Shown one piece after another: positions 24,595 to 31,978 of a stretch of DNA of 38,451 bases. Numbering within the stretch: the stretch's first letter is position 1; every line of letters begins with the position of its first letter. The notes under the pieces were generated by a model, which saw only the letters and a list, made by a program, of their open reading frames with translations, did no database searches and had not been told where the DNA came from. Source of the DNA: Candidatus Saganbacteria bacterium (GTDB lineage: Bacteria > Margulisbacteria > WOR-1 > XYC2-FULL-46-14); NCBI GenBank assembly GCA_013202975.1, contig JABMQY010000083.1, positions 1-38,451 of the forward strand, written 5' to 3'. The translations under genes and the position numbers were made by a program.

Positions 24595-24906
24595 ATGATA
24601 AAGGGAACAAGAGTATTATCTCGCCAGATGGTTTCGAGCCGTATTGATAATTCTAATACTGATTTGAAGAGCGTTTCAAAGTCTTTCTATAACACTATGA
24701 AGTCAATGATGACCGACTACACTGATACCAGTAAAGATATGGTTGTAAATGGTGTTTCGATCAAAGCAAAAGATAAATACGGACTGGCCGGAACTCTTAT
24801 GATCGGACAATTTATGACAGATACTACCAAGGCAATCGAGAGCGTAATGAACTTTAAAACAACCCTATTTAGTCTTGAGAAAAAGCTTACCGCAGCCCGA
24901 TCATAA
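24595..24906 (+). CDS. Candidate small helical subunit, 103 aa
   Basis: Not recognised. Starts MIKGTRVLSRQM, no signal peptide. Predicted helices: ~16-45 (Ser/Met-rich) and ~62-100 (LAGTLMIGQFMTDTTKAIESVMNFKTTLFSLEKKL), joined by a short beta-like VVNGVSIKAKDKYG turn. Size and two-helix hairpin plan are like needle-type or WXG100-like export subunits, but it has no WXG motif and does not match known needle C-termini. AGGAGG (24581-24586) is 8 bases before the ATG. It shares the transcript of the 138-aa protein, separated by the double hairpin. Confidence 0.7.
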   Translation: MIKGTRVLSRQMVSSRIDNSNTDLKSVSKSFYNTMKSMMTDYTDTSKDMVVNGVSIKAKDKYGLAGTLMIGQFMTDTTKAIESVMNFKTTLFSLEKKLTAARS

Positions 24907-24925
24907 TTAAAGGAGAGAGCTTGAA

Positions 24926-26803
24926 ATGACTGCAGGATTTTTTCAATCAAAACCGCGCCCGGCAATTTTTAAATTGCCTGAGGACACTTCTAAAATCTTC
25001 AAGCACCACGGTGAAAATCAGCAGGATTTTGACACGGTTGTAAAATTTATCAACTATTTCCAGGAGATGTTTAAATTCTTTCCTGAGTGGAAACAAAAAG
25101 GTTTCTGGTCCGGTGATGAAGGGGATTTGACCAAAAATAGCCCCGGGTTCGGTCAATATTCCGATCCAAAACAGAAAAGATTAGAAAATTCCGGAAAACT
25201 TGGCAGTGGTTATCAGGAACGCTATGGAGACTGGCATGATATTTCATTGGGAGAAAAAGCTCTTTTTGACGGCATCAAGGTAGATCTTGGAGGCAAACCA
25301 TGGGGTTATGGGGAGTCAGAGGCAGGCGGAAACATTAACTGGGACGCCTCGGCCTATGAATATGACTTTTTTACTGATCTTACAGTAAAGAATTCTGAGA
25401 ATCCGATAGATGCTTCTGACTATGCCAATTACATTGCAGTAAAAGATAGTGATAAAGGAAAATTTCAAAAGATTGGGGCATCTGAATTAAAATCAGCAAG
25501 AAGTTTTATGGCACAATTTGGCAAGGTCAACTATTATGATTTTATGGTAAAGGGAATTGATAAACTTAAGTTTACCGATAAGAATAATAACGGTACCTTT
25601 GAATTAGGCACGGATGTATATGATGCCTCCGCCTGCAATTTTATGTGGAACAGCAAACAAGATGTTGATAATGTTCCGGGAAAAGGGGCCTTTTTAATAA
25701 TGCTTAATCTGCTTGAGTCACGACGCAGGATCTATTATGCCGCTTCCAATGTTTTTGGTAAAAACAAAAACATTGCAGAGTCAAAGAGCGGTGAAATGAT
25801 AAAAGAGATTGATAATTTCTTCGATAGTAAAGTTGGAAATGCCGATCCGCATAACTTCCGTATGTTTGGTATCTACTTTAAAATGATGCATTCGTTTAGA
25901 TCTGCGATACAGGCAACTGCCGGTGAATATCCTTATATTGGAGGAGACCAACAGGGGCCGGGATATGTCTATTCTGCCCGAGATCGGGCCGGATTTGATG
26001 CCTTCACCAAATGGCTTGATACAAATGTTAAAAGATACGTAGCTCACCTAAAAACAACCGGTTCTGCTGATGCCGGACGGGTGGATACGTTGCTGGCCGA
26101 ATACAGGCTCAGGAATAAGGCTTATGATGATAATGATCAATACGTAAAGGACAATGGAACAATTGGAGCCGGGGCCTATGATATTCCCCAGCCATTTGGA
26201 ATGAACCGCTCCGATTATTGGTGGAAATATAGTAAAGAAGACCACAAAAAGTACGTTGGATGGGATAGCTTTTCTCCTGAATTTGATTATAAAGATCCGT
26301 CTAAAGCCCCAGGTTCAATTAATCCCCTTTGGCAAAAAATTGGCGGAGCCCATCCTAATTATGCCATTGGACAGATTTTGGGACTAGGCGACCAGCACAT
26401 AAAAGGGCATGATCTTTATAATAATCAGGATTTAAACGGTACTAACTGGGTAGTACATCTGGTCGGACGATTTATGAAATTTAAAGACCACGATACGCAG
26501 CAGGGTGTTAATTGTCTGTCTATTAATGCTCTTGATTCGGCCAGGTTCCAGTCTGAATCAGCTCAATATTCCAGAAAAAAAGAAAAATACGAAGATGATA
26601 AGATTGAAGAAAAATCAGATGAGGCTGCAGAAGATGCCAGAATCCTTGGAAATCAGCGCGCTGATGCACAAAAGTCCCAGCAGAAGGCGCAACAGCAACG
26701 TCAGCAAATTGCATCAGATGCGGAAAAGGCCGCGGCAAAGAGAAAGTTGATGATGCAGCTTTTTTCCCAGATGTTTGAGAACAGCAACAAGAATAAAAAG
26801 TAA
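24926..26803 (+). CDS. Large aromatic-rich island protein, 625 aa
   Basis: Not recognised. Starts MTAGFFQSKPRPAIF, no signal peptide. Residues ~1-530 are rich in Trp, Tyr, Phe, Asp and Gly and look like a folded globular domain. An EF-hand-like loop DKNNNGTFE is at 218-226 but lacks the acidic residue at position 12. Residues ~536-625 are a Glu/Lys then Gln/Ala/Lys-rich coiled coil. It follows the 103-aa gene by 19 bases with AGGAG upstream, third gene of the site-4 unit. A tip, cap or enzyme-like exported protein would suit this layout, but no catalytic motif was seen. Confidence 0.75.
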   Translation: MTAGFFQSKPRPAIFKLPEDTSKIFKHHGENQQDFDTVVKFINYFQEMFKFFPEWKQKGFWSGDEGDLTKNSPGFGQYSDPKQKRLENSGKLGSGYQERYGDWHDISLGEKALFDGIKVDLGGKPWGYGESEAGGNINWDASAYEYDFFTDLTVKNSENPIDASDYANYIAVKDSDKGKFQKIGASELKSARSFMAQFGKVNYYDFMVKGIDKLKFTDKNNNGTFELGTDVYDASACNFMWNSKQDVDNVPGKGAFLIMLNLLESRRRIYYAASNVFGKNKNIAESKSGEMIKEIDNFFDSKVGNADPHNFRMFGIYFKMMHSFRSAIQATAGEYPYIGGDQQGPGYVYSARDRAGFDAFTKWLDTNVKRYVAHLKTTGSADAGRVDTLLAEYRLRNKAYDDNDQYVKDNGTIGAGAYDIPQPFGMNRSDYWWKYSKEDHKKYVGWDSFSPEFDYKDPSKAPGSINPLWQKIGGAHPNYAIGQILGLGDQHIKGHDLYNNQDLNGTNWVVHLVGRFMKFKDHDTQQGVNCLSINALDSARFQSESAQYSRKKEKYEDDKIEEKSDEAAEDARILGNQRADAQKSQQKAQQQRQQIASDAEKAAAKRKLMMQLFSQMFENSNKNKK

Positions 26804-26822
26804 TAAATTCCCCACAAAGCAT

Positions 26823-26850
26823 GCAAGTTTTTGTCCCCTCAAACCGATAA
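26823..26850 (+). promoter_or_regulatory. Sigma-28-like promoter, island site 5
   Basis: GCAAGTTT (26823-26830), 12 bases, ACCGATAA (26843-26850). This site is closest to the classical sigma-28 -10 (CCGATAA). The predicted start near 26857 puts a 9-base-pair hairpin at the very 5' end of the message. Confidence 0.82.
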
Positions 26851-26860
26851 ATAAGTAGGA

Positions 26861-26882
26861 CACAGTACCATGCGGTACTGTG
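26861..26882 (+). other. 5'-terminal hairpin of the site-5 message
   Basis: CACAGTACC (26861-26869), loop ATGC, GGTACTGTG (26874-26882): a perfect 9-base-pair stem starting a few bases after the predicted transcription start and ending 13 bases before ATG 26896. The start codon lacks a clear Shine-Dalgarno, so the hairpin may protect the 5' end or affect initiation. Confidence 0.7.
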
Positions 26883-26895
26883 CAGGTATAACAAA

Positions 26896-27885
26896 ATGGG
26901 AAATGAAGCAAGTATAAATTCAGGGATTGCAAGAGACAGGCTTTATGGCATGTCACAAAAACAAAAGAAGCAGGTTCAGGACCAGAAGCAGCAGCAAATG
27001 GCAAAACAAGATCCTTCTGTTTCTGGTTTGCAGTGGGCCAAAGCCCAGTCTGCACAGGCTTCTCAGAATGTTGGCAATGTTAAAAAACCTGGTTCTCAAA
27101 ACGTCCAGAAAAAAACCAGCACTCCAGAGTTAGTACTCCCTGATACAAATGATGTTGCCATGCTATCGTCTGCAGTTTCAACCAAGCAGCAGGCAGTAGA
27201 AGCTCCTAGTGTTACACAAAAAATATTTACCCGTTTGGGGATAAATACAAAAGCGCTTAAGGGAAAGTTTAAAGATTATTACCGGCAGTCAAAATCACAC
27301 AACCTGCTTTTAGAGCGCTTTATGGCAAATGTAAAGATGAGCGGTTTGAATGCCCTGATGAGTCTGGCCGGAGTTTCTCCTGATGAGATAAGTGATATTA
27401 AGGCCGAAGTTAGAGAAGAGGCCTATGCAGAGATTGATTCAAAAATTAAAGATGATTATTGCCATGCCAAGGTAATGATTAAGATAGTTGGCGGAGGCAA
27501 AAAGGCCAAAGGACAGATGAGGGTGCTTGAGGAGATCAAAAATCAATTAGTATTGCAGGCAGATAGATGGGGAAGAAAAGGGCACTACTCTTCACTTAGA
27601 TTGATTGAAATGGAGCAATCCCAATGCGGGCAGATAAGAGGGGAGCTTTTATCGGAGCGGTCAAATCTTGAATATGAGCTGCATATATTAGGCTCTAACA
27701 AAAAAGATGTTCTTGCAAAAATTGACAGATTGAAGACCTATGTTATAAAAGCGGATCGTTTGGGTGAGCGCTATCAAAAGGATATTTCACGGGCAATTGA
27801 TAAAATGATTGGAGATCGTAAAGCGATAAAAAGAGCGCTCTCTGGTATGTCGGCCGAGTCTTCGGTCTCGGTAGTAATAAGGTGA
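26896..27885 (+). CDS. Helical island protein, 329 aa
   Basis: Not recognised. Starts MGNEASINSGIARD; residues 1-110 are polar and Gln/Lys/Ser-rich (KQKKQVQDQKQQQ) and likely disordered. Residues ~120-320 are helical: KMSGLNALMSLAGVSPDEISDI near 152-173, then long charged helices. The block around G-V-S-P-D-E-I resembles G-I-T-Q-K-Q-V of the 532-aa protein two genes on, suggesting distant paralogy. First gene after site 5. A disordered N-terminus without signal peptide, then a helical core, fits an exported protein or export regulator. Confidence 0.7.
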   Translation: MGNEASINSGIARDRLYGMSQKQKKQVQDQKQQQMAKQDPSVSGLQWAKAQSAQASQNVGNVKKPGSQNVQKKTSTPELVLPDTNDVAMLSSAVSTKQQAVEAPSVTQKIFTRLGINTKALKGKFKDYYRQSKSHNLLLERFMANVKMSGLNALMSLAGVSPDEISDIKAEVREEAYAEIDSKIKDDYCHAKVMIKIVGGGKKAKGQMRVLEEIKNQLVLQADRWGRKGHYSSLRLIEMEQSQCGQIRGELLSERSNLEYELHILGSNKKDVLAKIDRLKTYVIKADRLGERYQKDISRAIDKMIGDRKAIKRALSGMSAESSVSVVIR

Positions 27886-27889
27886 AAAA

Positions 27890-28981
27890 ATGTTAATAAC
27901 AGCTTGTATGATTATTAAAAATGAAGAAGAGATGCTTAAGAAGAATCTTAAGGTATTGGCTTCGTGTGTGGATGAAATCATTATTGTTGATACCGGATCA
28001 ACTGATGCTTCAGTTGGGATAGCCAGGCAGTATAATGCCAAGGTTCTTCATTTTCCCTGGTGTAATGATTTCTCCGCAGCCAGAAACGAATCAATTAAAC
28101 ATGCCAAAGGTGATTGGATCTTGTGGATCGATGCCGATGAAAGGATAAAACCGGATGAATTTGTAAAACTGCGGGAATTTTTATCAAATGCCCCAAACCT
28201 GTCATATAATATCAGGATTTTTGAATGTGCTCCAAACAGTTTTGAGGGTTTTTCCTCTTATTCTAGGGTCAAACTATTTCACAACAGAAGGGGAATGCAT
28301 TTTAGTCGTCCAATAAATGAGCAGGTGGTTGATAAGGAAGGTAAAATTGTTACCGGCCAGTTAATTTCCTGTGCTTCTATCTATCACTGGGGTGCGTTTA
28401 GGGGTGAAGATATTATGCTGCAGAAACGAGAACGCAATATAAACATGCTTAAAGATGTTTTAGGAAAAAACCCGGAAGATAAACACTATCTCTTTTTACT
28501 GGCAAATAATTACAGGTATAGCGCAAGGTACGAGGAGGCGGTTGTTGAATATAAAAAAGCCATTGAGTTTGACCAGCCCAACCAGTTTTCTTCGTCCGCC
28601 TATGTCTCTCTGGGCTGGTGTTATTATAATTTAAAGAGGCCAAAAGAGGCCTATCAGAGTGCATTGAGCGCTTTGTCGCTAAATTCAGATGAGGTTGCCG
28701 CTTATAACATACTGGGAGCGATTGCATCAGGCTGCAACCATCCCAAAGAAGCAATCGAACTTCTAAAAAAGGCCGATGCTATCAAAACAAGCGATGACCC
28801 AAACAAGGCTTTCAGTATTATTTCAACCAGGTATCTGGCTAATTATTTTAGCGGAGAAGCATTTTTGAAGCTTGGGCAAAATGACCGGGCTCTTGAGTCC
28901 TTTAAGAAGGCTTATGAACTGGATCAAACAGAAGAGGTTAAACATCAACTAGCAAAGATGGGAGAACTGGAATGGGTATAA
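27890..28981 (+). CDS. Family 2 glycosyltransferase with TPR domain
   Basis: 363 aa. An N-terminal GT-A domain begins ITACMIIKNEE, with the nucleotide-binding DTGSTD (34-39) and metal-binding DADE (81-84) in WILWIDADERI. From ~190 to 355 are about four tetratricopeptide repeats, a substrate-holding arrangement also seen in glycosyltransferases that modify proteins. AAGGTG precedes the ATG; 4 bases separate it from the gene before and 10 bases overlap the gene after, so it is made together with the two flanking island proteins. Protein O-glycosylation of island products is the likely role, by analogy with flagellin glycosylation loci; acceptor and sugar are unknown. Confidence 0.9.
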   Translation: MLITACMIIKNEEEMLKKNLKVLASCVDEIIIVDTGSTDASVGIARQYNAKVLHFPWCNDFSAARNESIKHAKGDWILWIDADERIKPDEFVKLREFLSNAPNLSYNIRIFECAPNSFEGFSSYSRVKLFHNRRGMHFSRPINEQVVDKEGKIVTGQLISCASIYHWGAFRGEDIMLQKRERNINMLKDVLGKNPEDKHYLFLLANNYRYSARYEEAVVEYKKAIEFDQPNQFSSSAYVSLGWCYYNLKRPKEAYQSALSALSLNSDEVAAYNILGAIASGCNHPKEAIELLKKADAIKTSDDPNKAFSIISTRYLANYFSGEAFLKLGQNDRALESFKKAYELDQTEEVKHQLAKMGELEWV

Positions 28982-30570
28982 ATGTTGTAGATCAAAATTT
29001 TGCAGCGCAGCAGATGGCGCAGGCCATGAATGCATCGCTGTCCAGTGCGGTAAAAGATATTGACCGCAAGGATGATGAAAAAAGAACAGAAGATAGAAGT
29101 TTAACCCGTCAGCTTTTGGATTCAAAAAATCCGGCAAAAAAAGGCAGATCGATTCTTTCTAATCTTGTTGCCAAACTGGCCGGAGAGTATAAATTGAGTT
29201 CAAAGACCGAAACCAAGCGGTCGGTAAAAGACGAACATGACCTGCTTTTTCAAAACAGTGAAGACAGCGAAGATAAAGTTGAGCTTCAATCCAAAAAGAT
29301 AATCAAGAAATTAAAAAAGTACAGTAAGCAGAACCAGCGCCAGTCCAAACAAGCCCTGGCCGAAAAACAGAGCGATTCCAAGGCAGGGGTTAGAAAATAT
29401 TCAAAGGCCTATATGTCGATGCTTTTAAGCGGCGGTGGAAAACATAAAAAGGTATTACAAAAGCAGAAATATGATTTAATGCAAAAGGGAATTACCCAAA
29501 AACAGGTGATGGGCCTTCAGCATGATATTAAGAGAACCTTGAGGGCTCAGCTGGCCGGCCAGATAAAAGAGGGGATTCTAAAGAAACTATTAAGCCCTGA
29601 TAAATCGATAGAAAAAGTTATGAATGAGGCTTCATTGGACAAGACCATCACTTCTGCTTTTAACAATAAGGAGCTGGGGGGATGGGATTTTGGAGGCTAC
29701 AACAAGAGTTTGCAGGGAACAGTTGACGCAAAGCTGTCCGAGGCGATCGCTGAAATAAAGGATTATACTACCGAAGAGATAGAAAGAACGATGACCGCAA
29801 CTAACTTAGGCAGAGAGGGGGCAGAAAAAGAGCTGCACAAACTGCTTGAATTGGCTTCAAAAGTCGGGTTTGATGCTCAGGAATTCTTAAAGAATTGGGA
29901 AGTAAAAGCACATGACATCGGATTGGTTCAGGTCCCTTATCAGGGTGAAATGCAGGCTGAAACAGGTACAGACTCAGATTCACAAGATAACCATACTCCG
30001 TCCGAATTTGCCTTTAACCAGAACGATGAAAAAGACATTGGCATTAACCAGCTTCGCGCCTGCTATATGAAAAGGGCTCTAAACGGTAATTTTAGGACAT
30101 TTTTTGAAACCTCTTTTAGAATGCGCAAGCTCAAGAACGGCTTGATAAAGCTTGGAGTACAGTTTGGAGATTTTGAACAGATTGAAAAAGAGGGGCGTGA
30201 AATTGCTGCCGAAAAGCTAAAACAGATGTTACAGGAGGCTCTTTATGAGCGTGCAACCCTTTATGAGTTAGCCGGTCCGGCCTATAAATTGATCAACCGA
30301 AGAATAAAGGGTATCACTAAGAATTTGGAGAAATTAGGGGTTGTAATCGGCTCATCTGAATTCAAGAATTTAATTGATTCTGCTAACCGCTCAATGTTTG
30401 ACACAGCCAGACATGAGTTTGAACAGACCAAAATTGTATATGAGACCTATCCGAATCCGATAGCAGAAAAGAATTTGGCACTTCTGATTAAGCTGCTCAA
30501 CAGATTAATCGAAGAGAGCAAAATAGAGACAAGCCTTGATTTAAATGTTATTAAAAAAGCCGCAGCCTGA
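28972..30570 (+). CDS. Helical island protein, 532 aa
   Basis: Not recognised. Starts MGINVVDQNFAAQQM, no signal peptide. Lys/Gln/Ser-rich to about residue 140, then KGITQKQVMGLQHDIKR near 174-190 (similar in style to the 329-aa protein), a helical middle, an acidic Gln/Asp linker at ~325-345, and a helical C-terminal domain (~360-532) with RMRKLKNGLIKLGV and LELAGPAYKLINRR-like blocks. It overlaps the glycosyltransferase by 10 bases and ends exactly at the next sigma-28-like site. Size and helix bundle recall gatekeeper-type export regulators, but no diagnostic motif is present. Confidence 0.7.
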   Translation: MGINVVDQNFAAQQMAQAMNASLSSAVKDIDRKDDEKRTEDRSLTRQLLDSKNPAKKGRSILSNLVAKLAGEYKLSSKTETKRSVKDEHDLLFQNSEDSEDKVELQSKKIIKKLKKYSKQNQRQSKQALAEKQSDSKAGVRKYSKAYMSMLLSGGGKHKKVLQKQKYDLMQKGITQKQVMGLQHDIKRTLRAQLAGQIKEGILKKLLSPDKSIEKVMNEASLDKTITSAFNNKELGGWDFGGYNKSLQGTVDAKLSEAIAEIKDYTTEEIERTMTATNLGREGAEKELHKLLELASKVGFDAQEFLKNWEVKAHDIGLVQVPYQGEMQAETGTDSDSQDNHTPSEFAFNQNDEKDIGINQLRACYMKRALNGNFRTFFETSFRMRKLKNGLIKLGVQFGDFEQIEKEGREIAAEKLKQMLQEALYERATLYELAGPAYKLINRRIKGITKNLEKLGVVIGSSEFKNLIDSANRSMFDTARHEFEQTKIVYETYPNPIAEKNLALLIKLLNRLIEESKIETSLDLNVIKKAAA

Positions 30571-30571
30571 T

Positions 30572-30599
30572 GCAAGTTTTTGGCTTTTTAATACGATAA
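30572..30599 (+). promoter_or_regulatory. Sigma-28-like promoter, island site 6
   Basis: GCAAGTTT (30572-30579), 12 bases, TACGATAA (30592-30599). The TGCAAGTTTT word begins at the base directly after the TGA stop of the 532-aa gene. AGGGAGATGA precedes ATG 30626. Confidence 0.8.
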
Positions 30600-30625
30600 A
30601 TATAGTGTATAGATAGGGAGATGAA

Positions 30626-31939
30626 ATGGTACCAAATATATCAAGAATTCAAACCGCACCAGCCAGGAGGCTTGCTGTTAAGCCACAGGCCGCCAGGCGT
30701 CAAGCTTTTATAGCTCCGGCAAATGTACAAGATTTTAAAACCAGGGCTTCGATTACTCCTCAAAAAAGTGCTTCGGCTTATTCTTTACTGGGAAAGATAG
30801 ACAAAGGGCTGGATTACGTTGTTGAAACTGGTAAGAAATGGGGCAAAAAGATATTTAATTTTATTACTGGATATAAAGAGACTGAAGATGGAGCAGAAGC
30901 AACTGTAAAAGATAAAAAAGGGCAGGCCCGTAAAATTTCAGTTAAGAAAGATAAAAATGGTAAGGAAATTATTAAAGTTGATGGAAAGGTTGTTGCCGAG
31001 GGGGCAGTTGAGGCAAGGGGGATAGTAAAAGAATTATTGGGAATTGCTAAGGTATTACATGACCCATCCAAAGTTTCTGGTGCATACGCAAAGAAGCTTT
31101 TGACAAAATACCACAGACTGAGTAAGAAAATGAATCGTTTAGTTAAAGAAAACCCAAAGAGTGTTGCTATTGCTGATGCTGCACTAGATTCGATTGTGGT
31201 TTCGGCTAAAGCTGAGAAGGGTTTTAGGAATTATGCGCGAATTAATCCAGAACTACGCGAACCGGTAGCTACTACGTTAGAACAAGGACATCTTCTTCAA
31301 GCTGATACGCGAAAATCAGTTGAGGAATCTGAAGTGGCAAAAGGTAATGATAAATTACAGGCAAAAATTAAGAAAAGCAAGATCCAGTTGCAGATATCAA
31401 TTTCTAGAACTATCGATTTTATAAAAAAATATGCCCCGTCAGTTGACGTGGGAAGACTGCAAACAGCTTTAGTTTCATTAGGCATTACCAGCGTTGATAG
31501 CTCTTCGGAAAAAACTAGCGGTGGTTTTGAGGGTGTTTCCCGCAGTAGAGGATTTGATCCTCTGGCCTTCACAAACCAGAATGACATATTACTTTCTATA
31601 CTTAATGATTCAATCAAGACCAGGGAGCGCTGCTATAACCGTCTTAAAGAAGCGCTCTATGGAAAGTCGATTACAGCAGAAGCAAAGAAAGAGCTCGAAG
31701 AGCAATTGAGACGCCTGGAAGAGATAATCGCACTACTGCAGGGAATATCCTTAATGGATCCCGAAACTGCAAAGGCAGCCTTAAATAGTGTAATGTCTAC
31801 TCTGATATCTATTGCCTCAGAGATTAGAGGAATTGTTGATACCCATAATATAAGTAATAGCAGCATTGATGGCATTCTTGATGATATTGATAGAATAATA
31901 AATCAGGTAAAAATTGATAAAGAAAAGCTTGAAAGCTAG
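30626..31939 (+). CDS. Helical island protein, 437 aa
   Basis: Not recognised. Starts MVPNISRIQTAPARRL with many Arg/Ala/Gln and no acidic residues in the first ~35, a composition like type III export signals. Residues ~60-85 (LDYVVETGKKWGKKIFNFITGY) are amphipathic; ~90-115 are beta-like and Lys/Asp-rich (a likely small domain, DKKGQARKISVKKDKNGKE in part); from ~150 to 437 it is helical with coiled-coil stretches (KKELEEQLRRLEEII). It is alone in the site-6 unit and is the last island gene. Confidence 0.7.
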   Translation: MVPNISRIQTAPARRLAVKPQAARRQAFIAPANVQDFKTRASITPQKSASAYSLLGKIDKGLDYVVETGKKWGKKIFNFITGYKETEDGAEATVKDKKGQARKISVKKDKNGKEIIKVDGKVVAEGAVEARGIVKELLGIAKVLHDPSKVSGAYAKKLLTKYHRLSKKMNRLVKENPKSVAIADAALDSIVVSAKAEKGFRNYARINPELREPVATTLEQGHLLQADTRKSVEESEVAKGNDKLQAKIKKSKIQLQISISRTIDFIKKYAPSVDVGRLQTALVSLGITSVDSSSEKTSGGFEGVSRSRGFDPLAFTNQNDILLSILNDSIKTRERCYNRLKEALYGKSITAEAKKELEEQLRRLEEIIALLQGISLMDPETAKAALNSVMSTLISIASEIRGIVDTHNISNSSIDGILDDIDRIINQVKIDKEKLES

Positions 31940-31940
31940 A

Positions 31941-31969
31941 TTGTTTAAAACTATCCTCTATGTTAGAAT
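31941..31969 (+). promoter_or_regulatory. Sigma-70-type promoter of the CgeB-like gene, predicted leaderless
   Basis: TTGTTT (31941-31946), 17 bases, TAGAAT (31964-31969), then 9 bases to ATG 31979. It begins directly after the last island stop, so the next gene returns to housekeeping-type control. Confidence 0.6.
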
Positions 31970-31978
31970 AAACCTCAA

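Noticed and set aside
26523-27055. Two overlapping minus-strand open frames of 113-123 codons
   Set aside because: Both lie across the 625-aa gene end, the site-5 promoter and the start of the 329-aa gene; no ribosome site and unlikely composition.
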